7,980 nucleotides of DNA from Actinomycetes bacterium (GTDB taxonomy: Bacteria; Actinomycetota; Acidimicrobiia; Acidimicrobiales; JAMCPL01): the NCBI GenBank assembly GCA_021846725.1, contig JAJZWK010000071.1, positions 1 through 7,980 on the forward strand, read 5' to 3'. Shown one piece after another: positions 1 to 6,226 of this stretch; position 1 is the stretch's first letter; every line of letters begins with the position of its first letter. The notes under the pieces were generated by a model. The model was not told the DNA's origin, searched no databases, and saw nothing but the letters and a program-made list of their open reading frames with translations. Position numbers and translations under genes: made by a program.

Positions 1-152
1 ATGCTGCCGTTCCCATGATTCGCAATTTGCTCACCGCCATACATTATAGTTGCATGCGGCTTAATCGCTATAGCACTTAGCTGCATACCGGTATCATGCC
101 GTTTATCATGCCGTTTATCATGCCGTTTATCATGCCGTTGTACTCGTGCCAT
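1..152 (-). CDS. Possible start of a truncated gene with a KRHD-repeat N terminus
   Basis: This minus-strand frame is open from a TAA at 177-179 to the left edge of the window. The first ATG is at 150-152, giving about 50 visible codons. The protein would begin MARVQ, run through a charged RHDK repeat encoded by the 12-bp DNA repeat, and continue from about residue 21 with TGMQLSAIAIKPHATIMYGG. A second possible start is the ATG at 84-86, after the repeat. In its favour, it lies 58 bp downstream of the YfhO-type gene on the same strand, and the repeat length keeps the frame. Against it, there is no Shine-Dalgarno sequence, the visible part is short, and I recognise no family. A competing reading is the plus-strand frame open from position 3 to the TAG at 78-80, which would be the tail of a convergent gene. 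Only one of the two is likely to be real. Confidence 0.3.
   Translation of the reverse strand, partial: MARVQRHDKRHDKRHDKRHDTGMQLSAIAIKPHATIMYGGEQIANHGNGS
92..139. repeat. Four perfect tandem copies of a 12-bp unit
   Basis: The unit TATCATGCCGTT occurs four times in a row without mismatch, at 92-103, 104-115, 116-127 and 128-139. A 10-bp palindrome, ATACCGGTAT at 85-94, abuts and slightly overlaps the first copy. The unit is a multiple of three bases. Read on the minus strand in the frame of the possible gene at 1-152 it encodes RHDK repeats. If that gene is not real, the block is an intergenic minisatellite beyond the end of the YfhO-type gene. Perfect copies suggest recent expansion by replication slippage, so copy number may vary between strains. 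Confidence 0.9.
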
Positions 153-174
153 AGCGAGTAATCGAGTGAAGATC

Positions 175-210
175 TTTTAATGACTAAGACTCAAATTTTA
201 ATGACTAAGA
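175..210. repeat. Pair of 15-bp direct repeats spaced 21 bp
   Basis: TTTTAATGACTAAGA occurs at 175-189 and again, without mismatch, at 196-210. The start-to-start distance is 21 bp, about two turns of the helix. The pair directly follows the TGA stop (211-213) of the YfhO-type gene and lies upstream of the possible minus-strand gene at 1-152. An 8-bp palindrome, AAGATCTT, sits at 169-176. Phased direct repeats are a common layout for sites of dimeric response regulators, but a simple local duplication explains them equally well. No terminator hairpin with a T-run is visible here. Confidence 0.75.
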
Positions 211-3200
211 TCAAGGTATTCGTACTCTTGGTTTGGCCAGACGAAGCCTCTTTTTAATGTACACTGCAACAAAAATTATGATTGCCAGGAGTGCGATAGA
301 GGTGAGCACTACTCCCTCTGTCATGCCCGGTGGCCAGTATGAGAAGCTGACCGTAGAGGTTCCCGGGGGAAGGGTAACTGCCTGCACCAGACCATACCGT
401 GATACCCCTTCTGTTATTTTGTGACCATTTGACTCTTTTATGGTTGCTGACCATCCTGGTGCCCATACCATACTTCTTACCAGTAGGACGGGAGCCGTCG
501 TACTTACTCGATCAGTCTCGTTCCCTGTCGAAGTAAACCTTTCAATGGAGATTGAATCTCCTGCTGTTTGTGGCAATGGTGCTGGGGGAGAGCTACCGGG
601 CTTTATGGTAGTTCCTGGCTTTGCAAACCACAAATGGCCATATGTATTAGTATCGTAGTAACTTATAAAATCACCAATATGACCTGTATATCGCCATTTG
701 CCGGGTTTAACGGCATTTACAAGAGGACCGTTCAATGTGAATACCTTGGGTGATCCCGATTGGTTAATCGTAGTTATATGGACATATTGTGGCTGGATAC
801 GGGATTCTACTGTGCCAATCAGCCGTATTGCTACTGCTTGGACCGGTGTATTCAACATAGCTGAGTAAATGGCATATTTTCTTTTCTGGATGACGCGCGT
901 TGCCTTGAACGATTTAGCAACCACTAGGCTTGAAGCGTTGCTTTGTTCTGTAGTTGAGCCTGTAGTTGGTGTGGATCCAGTTGTTCCACTATTAGATGGT
1001 GCGCTCGATGCAGGTGTAGCTGAAGAGGCAGGCAAGGTGGAGGTGGATAGCTTTGACTGTAATAGCTCAATCTCGATTCCAGGCACAACTGTAGGTGTTA
1101 CTCTTTTACCTCTACGATGAGGCGTTGGAGTGTGGCTGTAGTTGGCAGCATACGTATACCGATGATGTATAGACCTTTCCAGCAGATGTTCTATTGAGTC
1201 AGGGACATCTATCACCACCTTCGATATATCCTTTACTGACCCTACATACCACGCCACGCCAGCGGATTCGGCATAGCTAACATTTGCTGTACTCAAGGGA
1301 TAGCCGGATACGATACCCGTAGATGCCAAGTTGGCAGTGGTCGAATCAGTGTCCAAGGCAGAGTTATCGACTGGAGCTGAGGGAGATCCGGATGAGACGG
1401 TATCGGTGATATCGGCACCAGAGGTAGTAGTAACAGAGGTTGGGGATGAAGCTGAGACAATTGACGATGAAGCTGTCCCTACGGCTGCCGCTTCGGATAT
1501 ATTATTGCCGAGTTCGCTGCCATATCCCCCGTGAAGGCATGTCGAATTGGTGGTGGAATTGGCAGTAGATGATGAAGTAACAAAGGCATTCTTTGCTACT
1601 AGTAGTGTTCCTATGTCCAGTTCGTTGGAGATGGAGGAAGAGAGAGATGATGTCCTGAGTGAATCGAATGGATGGGTACATGTTACTGAATCGTAAACAC
1701 CCCACACTGCCGAGCCTACTCCTTGAATGCTGGATATATTACCCAGTACATTCTGATCTGGCTGAGCCAGATGAAATACATCACTTAGATTGGAGATATT
1801 GGGATCCCAGATTGCATACCTGGCGCCAGGTATGATTGGGCCTGGCGTTGTCTTATCTGCTATGGTACTGGCGAAATTAGATGCTGTAGGAGCAAGAGAA
1901 TTAAGACCAAAGAACTGGAAACCAGGTGCCATAGTAGCTCCGAAAAACCCTATATCTATTACCGTGAACACGGTTACGAACAGCCGTATCGACCTGGGCT
2001 GAATTCTATCTACTATTACTACGAACAATAGGACGGTAATTGCCAGTATGAGCGTCACAACGGTCAAAGGCCACATAGATCGACCTATATGTCTTGAATG
2101 TTTTCCTACGCCTAGCATAATTTCTATGAGTGTAGGATATGCCAATCCGACTACTGCTAATATGACCGCTATTAGCATAGGTGCCATACTGGCGATGAGT
2201 TCTTTACGCGTTCGTATCCAAGCAGACGTGCTATTTTGAGCCGTAATTATTCGTTCCAGCCAAAATCCCAGGACAACAGAGACTGCCAGGTCAGTCATTA
2301 CTACCATCCTGCCTTGCACGCGGATACTGCCATAGAAGGGGACATGAGCGAGTACGCTACCGCCTGGAAAACCAGAAGCTGCAGCCAAAAGTACACCTAT
2401 GATAGCAAGTACGATCCACATGGTCCATTTACTGGCTTCCGGGTATCTATACCTACCTATAGAAACACTAGCTAAGGCAAAAAAAGCAACTAGTGGCAGC
2501 AATCCTATGTAAGGATTGTGATTGATGGGCAATGCACTGCTCGGTAGGCCAAAATTACCGGAACCTCCTGCAATACCAGGCAGTAATGCCTGTAGCCATC
2601 GTGAAAATGGTAAAGGAAATGTTCCAAATAAATATCCGGAAAATCCGTTATTACGCTGCGACATTCCTACAAATGAGAGCCCTACAAGTAACTGAGTTGC
2701 TGAAAGTGCTATACCCCATGCACAAGCCAGCAGGGATGCCACCATAAATGCTATTCTTTGCCGTACGGCTATATACGGTTTCCGTTGAGCAGTATGCCAT
2801 AAAATTACGAATCCTGCGACAATTACAGCTGCAGCTGTAGAACTGGTAGATCCTGAGAGTATTATCATGGAAAGGCTGAAGGCGATCAATATCATCCACG
2901 CTATGACCTTCATCCACGGTAGAGCTGGAGTTTCGATACTTACTTGGTTGCTAATGACTTCGTCTACATCCGTATCTGATTGAGGTTCATCAGATCGAGC
3001 TTGGGATTTCAGATCATATGGTAGATGATTCGAACCTCTTATGGCATATAAAAGGCCCTCTATCCCAAGCAGCATCCATGGTAACCATGCATCAGCTTCA
3101 ATTACCATGACATGCACGACCATCTGGAGCATTATTCCGCTGAACGAGTAAGTTGCAGTCGCCACAGCCGCTGGAAGAGTAGACATACCCAACTTGCGGC

Positions 3201-3624
3201 AGAGTAGGTACATACCTACTACGCTTATCCAGTAGGTAAGAATCCAGGTAAGTGCCCATGCAGTAAATGAGGAAAAAATGGCAAAGAGCAATACCGGGGG
3301 GTAAAAAGCTCCGGCATTGAAACCACCCAGAAGTGGAGTACCGCTCCAGACAAACGGATCCCACAAGGGTAGATGACCTGCTGCTATATCCCGACCTACC
3401 AACACTCTTAGTGGTAGGTTCTGGATCTGGTTGTCCCAGACCATCATGACATGATAGCCGAGCAGGGACGGTATACCTATTGCCAGCAGGGGAACTAAAA
3501 GCAATAGCCCCAATGCTATGAAGTCACTGCGTCTCGATGCTATGAAATTATTGCGTTTGCCGTATAGCGTCTCTTTGGTGTCAGAGATACTATTATTGAC
3601 GGTAACCTCTGTTGCCAATTTCAC
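211..3624 (-). CDS. YfhO-type polytopic membrane protein, probable GT-C-like glycosyltransferase, 1137 aa
   Basis: After a cytoplasmic N terminus, a helix at about 34-56 leads to an outer loop with WDNQ (63-66) and the GHLPLWDPFVWSGTPL stretch (83-98). That is the usual YfhO-family pattern, with an acidic residue in the first loop. About 13-15 helices follow, up to about residue 563. A large outer domain runs from 566 to 1104 and contains PGW (1056-1058), LPPGTSTVSFSYWPPG and a last helix at about 1105-1122. The tail, KKRLRLAKPRVR, is basic. Studied YfhO proteins of Firmicutes transfer sugars from polyprenyl phosphate to lipoteichoic acid outside the membrane; the acceptor here is unknown. 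The protein is longer than typical members because of Ser/Thr-rich inserts at 681-765 and 857-899. The start is GTG, and GTGA overlaps the dehydrogenase stop, so translation is probably coupled. No clear Shine-Dalgarno precedes it. Family assignment is firm; enzymatic role is inferred. Confidence 0.88.
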   Translation of the reverse strand: MKLATEVTVNNSISDTKETLYGKRNNFIASRRSDFIALGLLLLVPLLAIGIPSLLGYHVMMVWDNQIQNLPLRVLVGRDIAAGHLPLWDPFVWSGTPLLGGFNAGAFYPPVLLFAIFSSFTAWALTWILTYWISVVGMYLLCRKLGMSTLPAAVATATYSFSGIMLQMVVHVMVIEADAWLPWMLLGIEGLLYAIRGSNHLPYDLKSQARSDEPQSDTDVDEVISNQVSIETPALPWMKVIAWMILIAFSLSMIILSGSTSSTAAAVIVAGFVILWHTAQRKPYIAVRQRIAFMVASLLACAWGIALSATQLLVGLSFVGMSQRNNGFSGYLFGTFPLPFSRWLQALLPGIAGGSGNFGLPSSALPINHNPYIGLLPLVAFFALASVSIGRYRYPEASKWTMWIVLAIIGVLLAAASGFPGGSVLAHVPFYGSIRVQGRMVVMTDLAVSVVLGFWLERIITAQNSTSAWIRTRKELIASMAPMLIAVILAVVGLAYPTLIEIMLGVGKHSRHIGRSMWPLTVVTLILAITVLLFVVIVDRIQPRSIRLFVTVFTVIDIGFFGATMAPGFQFFGLNSLAPTASNFASTIADKTTPGPIIPGARYAIWDPNISNLSDVFHLAQPDQNVLGNISSIQGVGSAVWGVYDSVTCTHPFDSLRTSSLSSSISNELDIGTLLVAKNAFVTSSSTANSTTNSTCLHGGYGSELGNNISEAAAVGTASSSIVSASSPTSVTTTSGADITDTVSSGSPSAPVDNSALDTDSTTANLASTGIVSGYPLSTANVSYAESAGVAWYVGSVKDISKVVIDVPDSIEHLLERSIHHRYTYAANYSHTPTPHRRGKRVTPTVVPGIEIELLQSKLSTSTLPASSATPASSAPSNSGTTGSTPTTGSTTEQSNASSLVVAKSFKATRVIQKRKYAIYSAMLNTPVQAVAIRLIGTVESRIQPQYVHITTINQSGSPKVFTLNGPLVNAVKPGKWRYTGHIGDFISYYDTNTYGHLWFAKPGTTIKPGSSPPAPLPQTAGDSISIERFTSTGNETDRVSTTAPVLLVRSMVWAPGWSATIKESNGHKITEGVSRYGLVQAVTLPPGTSTVSFSYWPPGMTEGVVLTSIALLAIIIFVAVYIKKRLRLAKPRVRIP
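928..1056 (-). other. Ser/Thr/Pro-rich low-complexity segment in the YfhO-type protein
   Basis: Residues 857-899 consist almost only of Ser, Thr, Pro, Ala, Gly and Asn, including GTTGSTPTTGSTTEQS near 880-895. The segment lies in the outer domain, between a basic patch (HRRGKR, 836-841) and the conserved C-terminal beta-rich part. It looks like a flexible, possibly O-glycosylated linker. Codons are varied, so it is not a simple DNA repeat. The plus strand is also open here, which is a by-product of this composition. Confidence 0.75.
1330..1584 (-). other. Long Ser/Thr/Ala-rich insert in the YfhO-type protein
   Basis: Residues 681-765 are dominated by Ser, Thr and Ala, with stretches such as FVTSSSTANSTTNST and SSSIVSASSPTSVTTTSG. 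The segment is acidic towards its end (DNSALDTDSTT). It interrupts the outer domain after the AKNAF motif (677-681) and before the VAWYVGSV part (790-797). Two Cys flank it nearby (649 and 696). It is probably disordered and exposed, and it accounts for part of the excess length over ordinary YfhO proteins. Confidence 0.75.
1756..1772. repeat. 17-bp inverted repeat inside the YfhO-type gene
   Basis: ATCTGGCT and AGCCAGAT form perfect 8-bp arms around a single G. The site lies in the outer-domain coding part, about 45 bp from the 20-bp palindrome at 1815-1834. It could be a protein-binding site or a hairpin, or it could be chance. Confidence 0.6.
1815..1834. repeat. Perfect 20-bp palindrome inside the YfhO-type gene
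   Basis: CATACCTGGC is followed directly by its exact reverse complement GCCAGGTATG, with no central spacer. It lies in the codons for residues 597-604 (IIPGARYA). A given 20-bp site is perfectly palindromic with chance 1 in 4^10, so one is unexpected in 8 kb. An 8-bp palindrome, GGGATCCC, stands at 1801-1808. It may be an operator-like dyad, but its position deep inside the gene fits no standard promoter layout. Confidence 0.7.
2500..2518. repeat. Stem-loop in the YfhO-type gene
   Basis: CAATCCT (2500-2506) pairs with AGGATTG (2512-2518) around a 5-base loop. It lies in codons for a loop between membrane helices (near residues 369-375). No function is apparent. It is listed because it belongs to a group of strong inverted repeats confined to this gene. 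Confidence 0.45.
3203..3220. repeat. AGTAGGTA inverted repeat plus an extra copy
   Basis: AGTAGGTA (3203-3210) and TACCTACT (3213-3220) are perfect 8-bp arms around CA. A further AGTAGGTA stands at 3231-3238. They fall in codons for residues 135-141, inside an early membrane helix. The site is close to the gene's 5' end, so an mRNA hairpin here could affect translation, but no evidence beyond pairing exists. Confidence 0.55.
3394..3419. repeat. Stem-loop near the 5' end of the YfhO-type gene
   Basis: ACCTACCA (3394-3401) pairs exactly with TGGTAGGT (3412-3419) across a 10-base loop. Within the loop region an alternative CACT/AGTG pairing is possible. It covers codons for about residues 69-77 (NLPLRVLVG). 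The arms resemble the AGTAGGTA element at 3203-3220. Function is unknown. Confidence 0.5.
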
Positions 3625-4625
3625 TTTCGTCGTTGGCGCTCTAGTACTTCCGGATTGCAGGTATTGGCTGGTATCTCCCCAGACATTAACTTCTCCAGAC
3701 CATCCGCAATCATAGTTGTGTGGTTTGTTTCAGTATCGTAGGTAGCACCTCCAATGTGGGGAGTCAATACCACGTTATTCATTTTGGTCAATGGGTGACC
3801 TTCAGCTAGCATCTCTCCTTCAAAGTGATCTAGTGCAGCAGCACTTAGTTTACCGGACTGGAGTGACTCTATGAGGGCATTCTCATCGTGCAGAGCAGCT
3901 CTGGCAGTGTTTATATAGATAGATCCATCACGCATCTTAGAGAACTGCTCATAAGAGATCATTGCAAATGTATCTGGGGTCATAGGAGCATGCATTGAAA
4001 TAATGTCAGAACGCTCTATCAATTCCTCCAGCGACTTTGTTGATTCATCTGAATTGGGATCATAGGCAATTACATCGAGACCTAGACCGGCCATTCTCCA
4101 CCTGGTTGCTCTTCCGACAGCTCCAAGTCCTACCAACCCTATTGTCTTACCGGCAATTTCCCATGCGCGAAATCGTTGGTAGGGTATAGTACCATCTCTG
4201 AATACATTGCCAGTACGGACATCGTTGTCTGCAGCAATTATTCTCCGTGTGGCCGCTATAAGCAGTCCTACAGTTAGTTCAGCTACTCCGTCTGCATTCC
4301 TTCCTGGAGCTCTAATAACAGGTATTCCTGCTTTAGTAGCACCTTCTATGTCTACATTGGTAGGATTACCTCTGGTGGATGCTATTGCAACTAACGGTAA
4401 ATCGAATACTGGTCCCGAACAGAGGTCAGCTTCACAAATGAGCACACTTGCATCTTCTTTTACAAGACGGTCAGCTAACTGCTCTGGCGAGTACATTCTC
4501 AGTGGTTTAGCCTCTATCCATGGGTCGATTATCATATCAAACATGGCATTTAATCTGTTAAGGCCATCTCCCCGTAGGGGTGAGGTTGCCAGCGCCCTGA
4601 GCTTAGCAGATTTTTCAGGTTTCAT
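3621..4625 (-). CDS. D-isomer-specific 2-hydroxyacid dehydrogenase (SerA-like), 334 aa
   Basis: This is a soluble NAD(P)-dependent oxidoreductase of the family that includes D-3-phosphoglycerate dehydrogenase. It should interconvert a D-2-hydroxyacid and a 2-oxoacid. The split substrate domain is followed by a Rossmann core with GLGAVG (166-171) and an Asp (189) at the end of the second strand, which favours NAD. The catalytic triad is complete: Arg242 in NTARAAL, Glu269 in DHFEGE and His290 in TPHIGG. There is no C-terminal ACT regulatory domain, so a dedicated serine-pathway enzyme is less likely. The ATG at 4625 is fixed by an in-frame TGA at 4632-4634 on the minus strand; its only purine motif, AGG, is too close to serve well. 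The gene is head to head with the kinase, recalling M. tuberculosis serA2 (Rv0728c) beside xylB (Rv0729). Family is certain; the substrate is not known. Confidence 0.95.
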   Translation of the reverse strand: MKPEKSAKLRALATSPLRGDGLNRLNAMFDMIIDPWIEAKPLRMYSPEQLADRLVKEDASVLICEADLCSGPVFDLPLVAIASTRGNPTNVDIEGATKAGIPVIRAPGRNADGVAELTVGLLIAATRRIIAADNDVRTGNVFRDGTIPYQRFRAWEIAGKTIGLVGLGAVGRATRWRMAGLGLDVIAYDPNSDESTKSLEELIERSDIISMHAPMTPDTFAMISYEQFSKMRDGSIYINTARAALHDENALIESLQSGKLSAAALDHFEGEMLAEGHPLTKMNNVVLTPHIGGATYDTETNHTTMIADGLEKLMSGEIPANTCNPEVLERQRRK

Positions 4626-4792
4626 CCTGCATCATTGTACCAGAATTCACCCCGTACCTCTCTGTCAGGGAAATGTGTGTTAGTGGGATCAATGTTGGAC
4701 GTACGTTACTCATTGTTATTTGTACTCATTCCGGTCAACATGCGCATTACCTATTGTACTGAATATCCCAACCAGGTGATAACCAGGAGTAG
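4626..4792. promoter_or_regulatory. Divergent promoter region between dehydrogenase and kinase
   Basis: These 167 bp must carry promoters for both directions. TACTCATT occurs twice in the same orientation, at 4707-4714 and 4723-4730, spaced 16 bp. ATGTTG (4692-4697) and CAACAT (4736-4741) form a spaced inverted repeat around them, and ACGTACGT (4699-4706) is a palindrome. On the minus strand TTGACC, complementary to GGTCAA at 4733-4738, is a fair -35 candidate, but no convincing -10 follows at normal spacing. The central placement fits a shared regulator site controlling both genes. Exact promoters and operator are inferred. Confidence 0.5.
4785..4789 (+). promoter_or_regulatory. Ribosome binding site of the kinase gene
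   Basis: AGGAG lies 3 bases before the ATG at 4793 and 12 bases before an in-frame GTG at 4802-4804. The first gap is short and the second long, so the site supports a start here without deciding between the two. The choice changes only three N-terminal residues. Confidence 0.6.
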
Positions 4793-6226
4793 ATGTGGAC
4801 AGTGAAACATGCTAACAACGTTGAACAGATTACCATCGGCATAGATATTGGTACCAGATCAGTCAAAGCTGTAGCGACTTTAGACGATGGTAGAGTGGTT
4901 GCCAGGTCGTTGGTACGTCATAGGCTTATTACATCTGGCATTGGTGTATTTGAGCATAATGCACAAGAGGCATGGGTAAATGGTCCCTTGATGACACTTC
5001 AGGATATAGTGAACCAGTTGAATAGTAGTCCTTATGCTGATCTGAGCATACGAGGAATATGTGTTGCTGCCATGGCACCTTCCATGTGTGCAGTGAACGC
5101 TGAAGGTGCACCGATCTCTCCGGGAATACTCTACGGAGACTACAGAGGTAGAGATTACTATACGGGGACATCCCCGATTTCAGGAGAGGCATGTGGATTT
5201 CTGGAGAGTCTAATAGACGATTACCCGACTGCACATGCCTACTGGCCTGCTCAGGCCGTTGCCAATTACGCACTGGCAGGCAAGGCGGTTATAGACAGTT
5301 TTACAGCTATTGCTCACGGACCACTTTCCGATGGAAATTACTGGAATGAGGATCTACTAGCAGATATTGGTGTGGGAATATCTAAAATGGCCGTTATCGA
5401 ACCCTCTGGATACGCGGTTGGCAGTATATCATTAGGCATTGATGCCACCCGTAGCCATAGTGGAAATAGTACTGGAGAAGAAACCATCGTGCTTGCATCT
5501 GGATTGGTAGATTCATTGGGGGAACAGATGGCTGCAGGGATGTTGGATGACGGTGAGGTACTGGTAGTATTGGGCTCCACGCTACTTACCTGGCAACGAC
5601 TTCCTGTATGGAAAGCGACTGAGGGTCTTTGGAGTGTACCTGATCTATTCAATCTGGATAGTGGATGCCTCGTGGGGGGGGCAAGTAATGCAGGAGGGAT
5701 ATTCATAGACTGGGTTATCAACGATTTACTGGGTGGGAACAGTATGACTGCTTATCGTAGTAGTACCGATCCACGCTCTGTACCGGTGTGGGCACCCTAT
5801 CCTCGCGGAGAGCGTACCCCCTTGCATGACTTCTCGAGGCGTGCAACTGTTAGTGGTCTCGGGCTGGAACATAGCTCAGGAGAATTTATTCGCGGGGCGT
5901 ATGAGGCAAGTGGTTTCGTAGTCAGGCGCAATATAGAGATGTCGGGATATGGTGCATCAAGGATACTGGCAACCGGTGGCGGAGTAAACTCAGATGAATG
6001 GCTCCAAGCCCTGGCTGACTGTACAGGGCTGCCTGTAGACGTAGTTATCAGTCCGGAGGGTGCGGCACTTGGAGCCGCATTCATGGCTCGCATAGCTTGT
6101 GGTCTAGAGTCAGTCGGAGCACTACCTGACCATTGGCAAAGGGCGGCTCGTACAGTAGAGCCAGATCCTGATTGGTTAGGTCCTTGTTCGCAGAGGTACG
6201 AAATCTTTATGAGTATGGCCAGTTGA
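4793..6226 (+). CDS. FGGY-family carbohydrate kinase (xylulokinase-like), 477 aa
   Basis: The enzyme should phosphorylate a sugar or polyol with ATP in the cytoplasm. Domain I has the phosphate-binding motif GIDIGTRSVKA (16-26), and YGDYRGRD (114-121) stands where the family places substrate-contacting Asp and Arg. The likely catalytic base is Asp240 in SGLVDSLGEQMAAG. Domain II ends with the adenosine-binding part ATGGGVNSDEWLQALADCTG (393-412) and SPEGAALGAAF (420-430). Length is normal for the family and no key motif is missing, so the gene looks intact. The N-terminal pattern (GIDIGT, DDGRVVAR) and the head-to-head dehydrogenase resemble, from memory, mycobacterial XylB (Rv0729) next to SerA2. 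The substrate cannot be read from sequence; xylulose is only a family default. Its last 51 bp overlap the convergent membrane-protein gene. The start is ATG 4793 or GTG 4802. Confidence 0.95.
   Translation: MWTVKHANNVEQITIGIDIGTRSVKAVATLDDGRVVARSLVRHRLITSGIGVFEHNAQEAWVNGPLMTLQDIVNQLNSSPYADLSIRGICVAAMAPSMCAVNAEGAPISPGILYGDYRGRDYYTGTSPISGEACGFLESLIDDYPTAHAYWPAQAVANYALAGKAVIDSFTAIAHGPLSDGNYWNEDLLADIGVGISKMAVIEPSGYAVGSISLGIDATRSHSGNSTGEETIVLASGLVDSLGEQMAAGMLDDGEVLVVLGSTLLTWQRLPVWKATEGLWSVPDLFNLDSGCLVGGASNAGGIFIDWVINDLLGGNSMTAYRSSTDPRSVPVWAPYPRGERTPLHDFSRRATVSGLGLEHSSGEFIRGAYEASGFVVRRNIEMSGYGASRILATGGGVNSDEWLQALADCTGLPVDVVISPEGAALGAAFMARIACGLESVGALPDHWQRAARTVEPDPDWLGPCSQRYEIFMSMAS

Noticed and set aside
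92..139. CRISPR-like array
   Set aside because: The units are 12 bp and adjacent, with no spacers, and no cas genes are present.
869..1534. Plus-strand open frames at 869-1120 and 1331-1534
   Set aside because: They mirror the Ser/Thr-rich inserts of the YfhO-type gene, whose codon composition rarely creates stops on the opposite strand.
4615..4635. Six-codon ORF (MMQDET) overlapping the dehydrogenase start, as a leader peptide
   Set aside because: It has no Shine-Dalgarno and no attenuator structure, and ATG pairs arise easily by chance.
4207..4683. Plus-strand 158-codon open frame opposite the dehydrogenase gene
   Set aside because: It lies almost wholly antisense to a gene with complete catalytic motifs, and its translation is low-complexity without a recognisable family.
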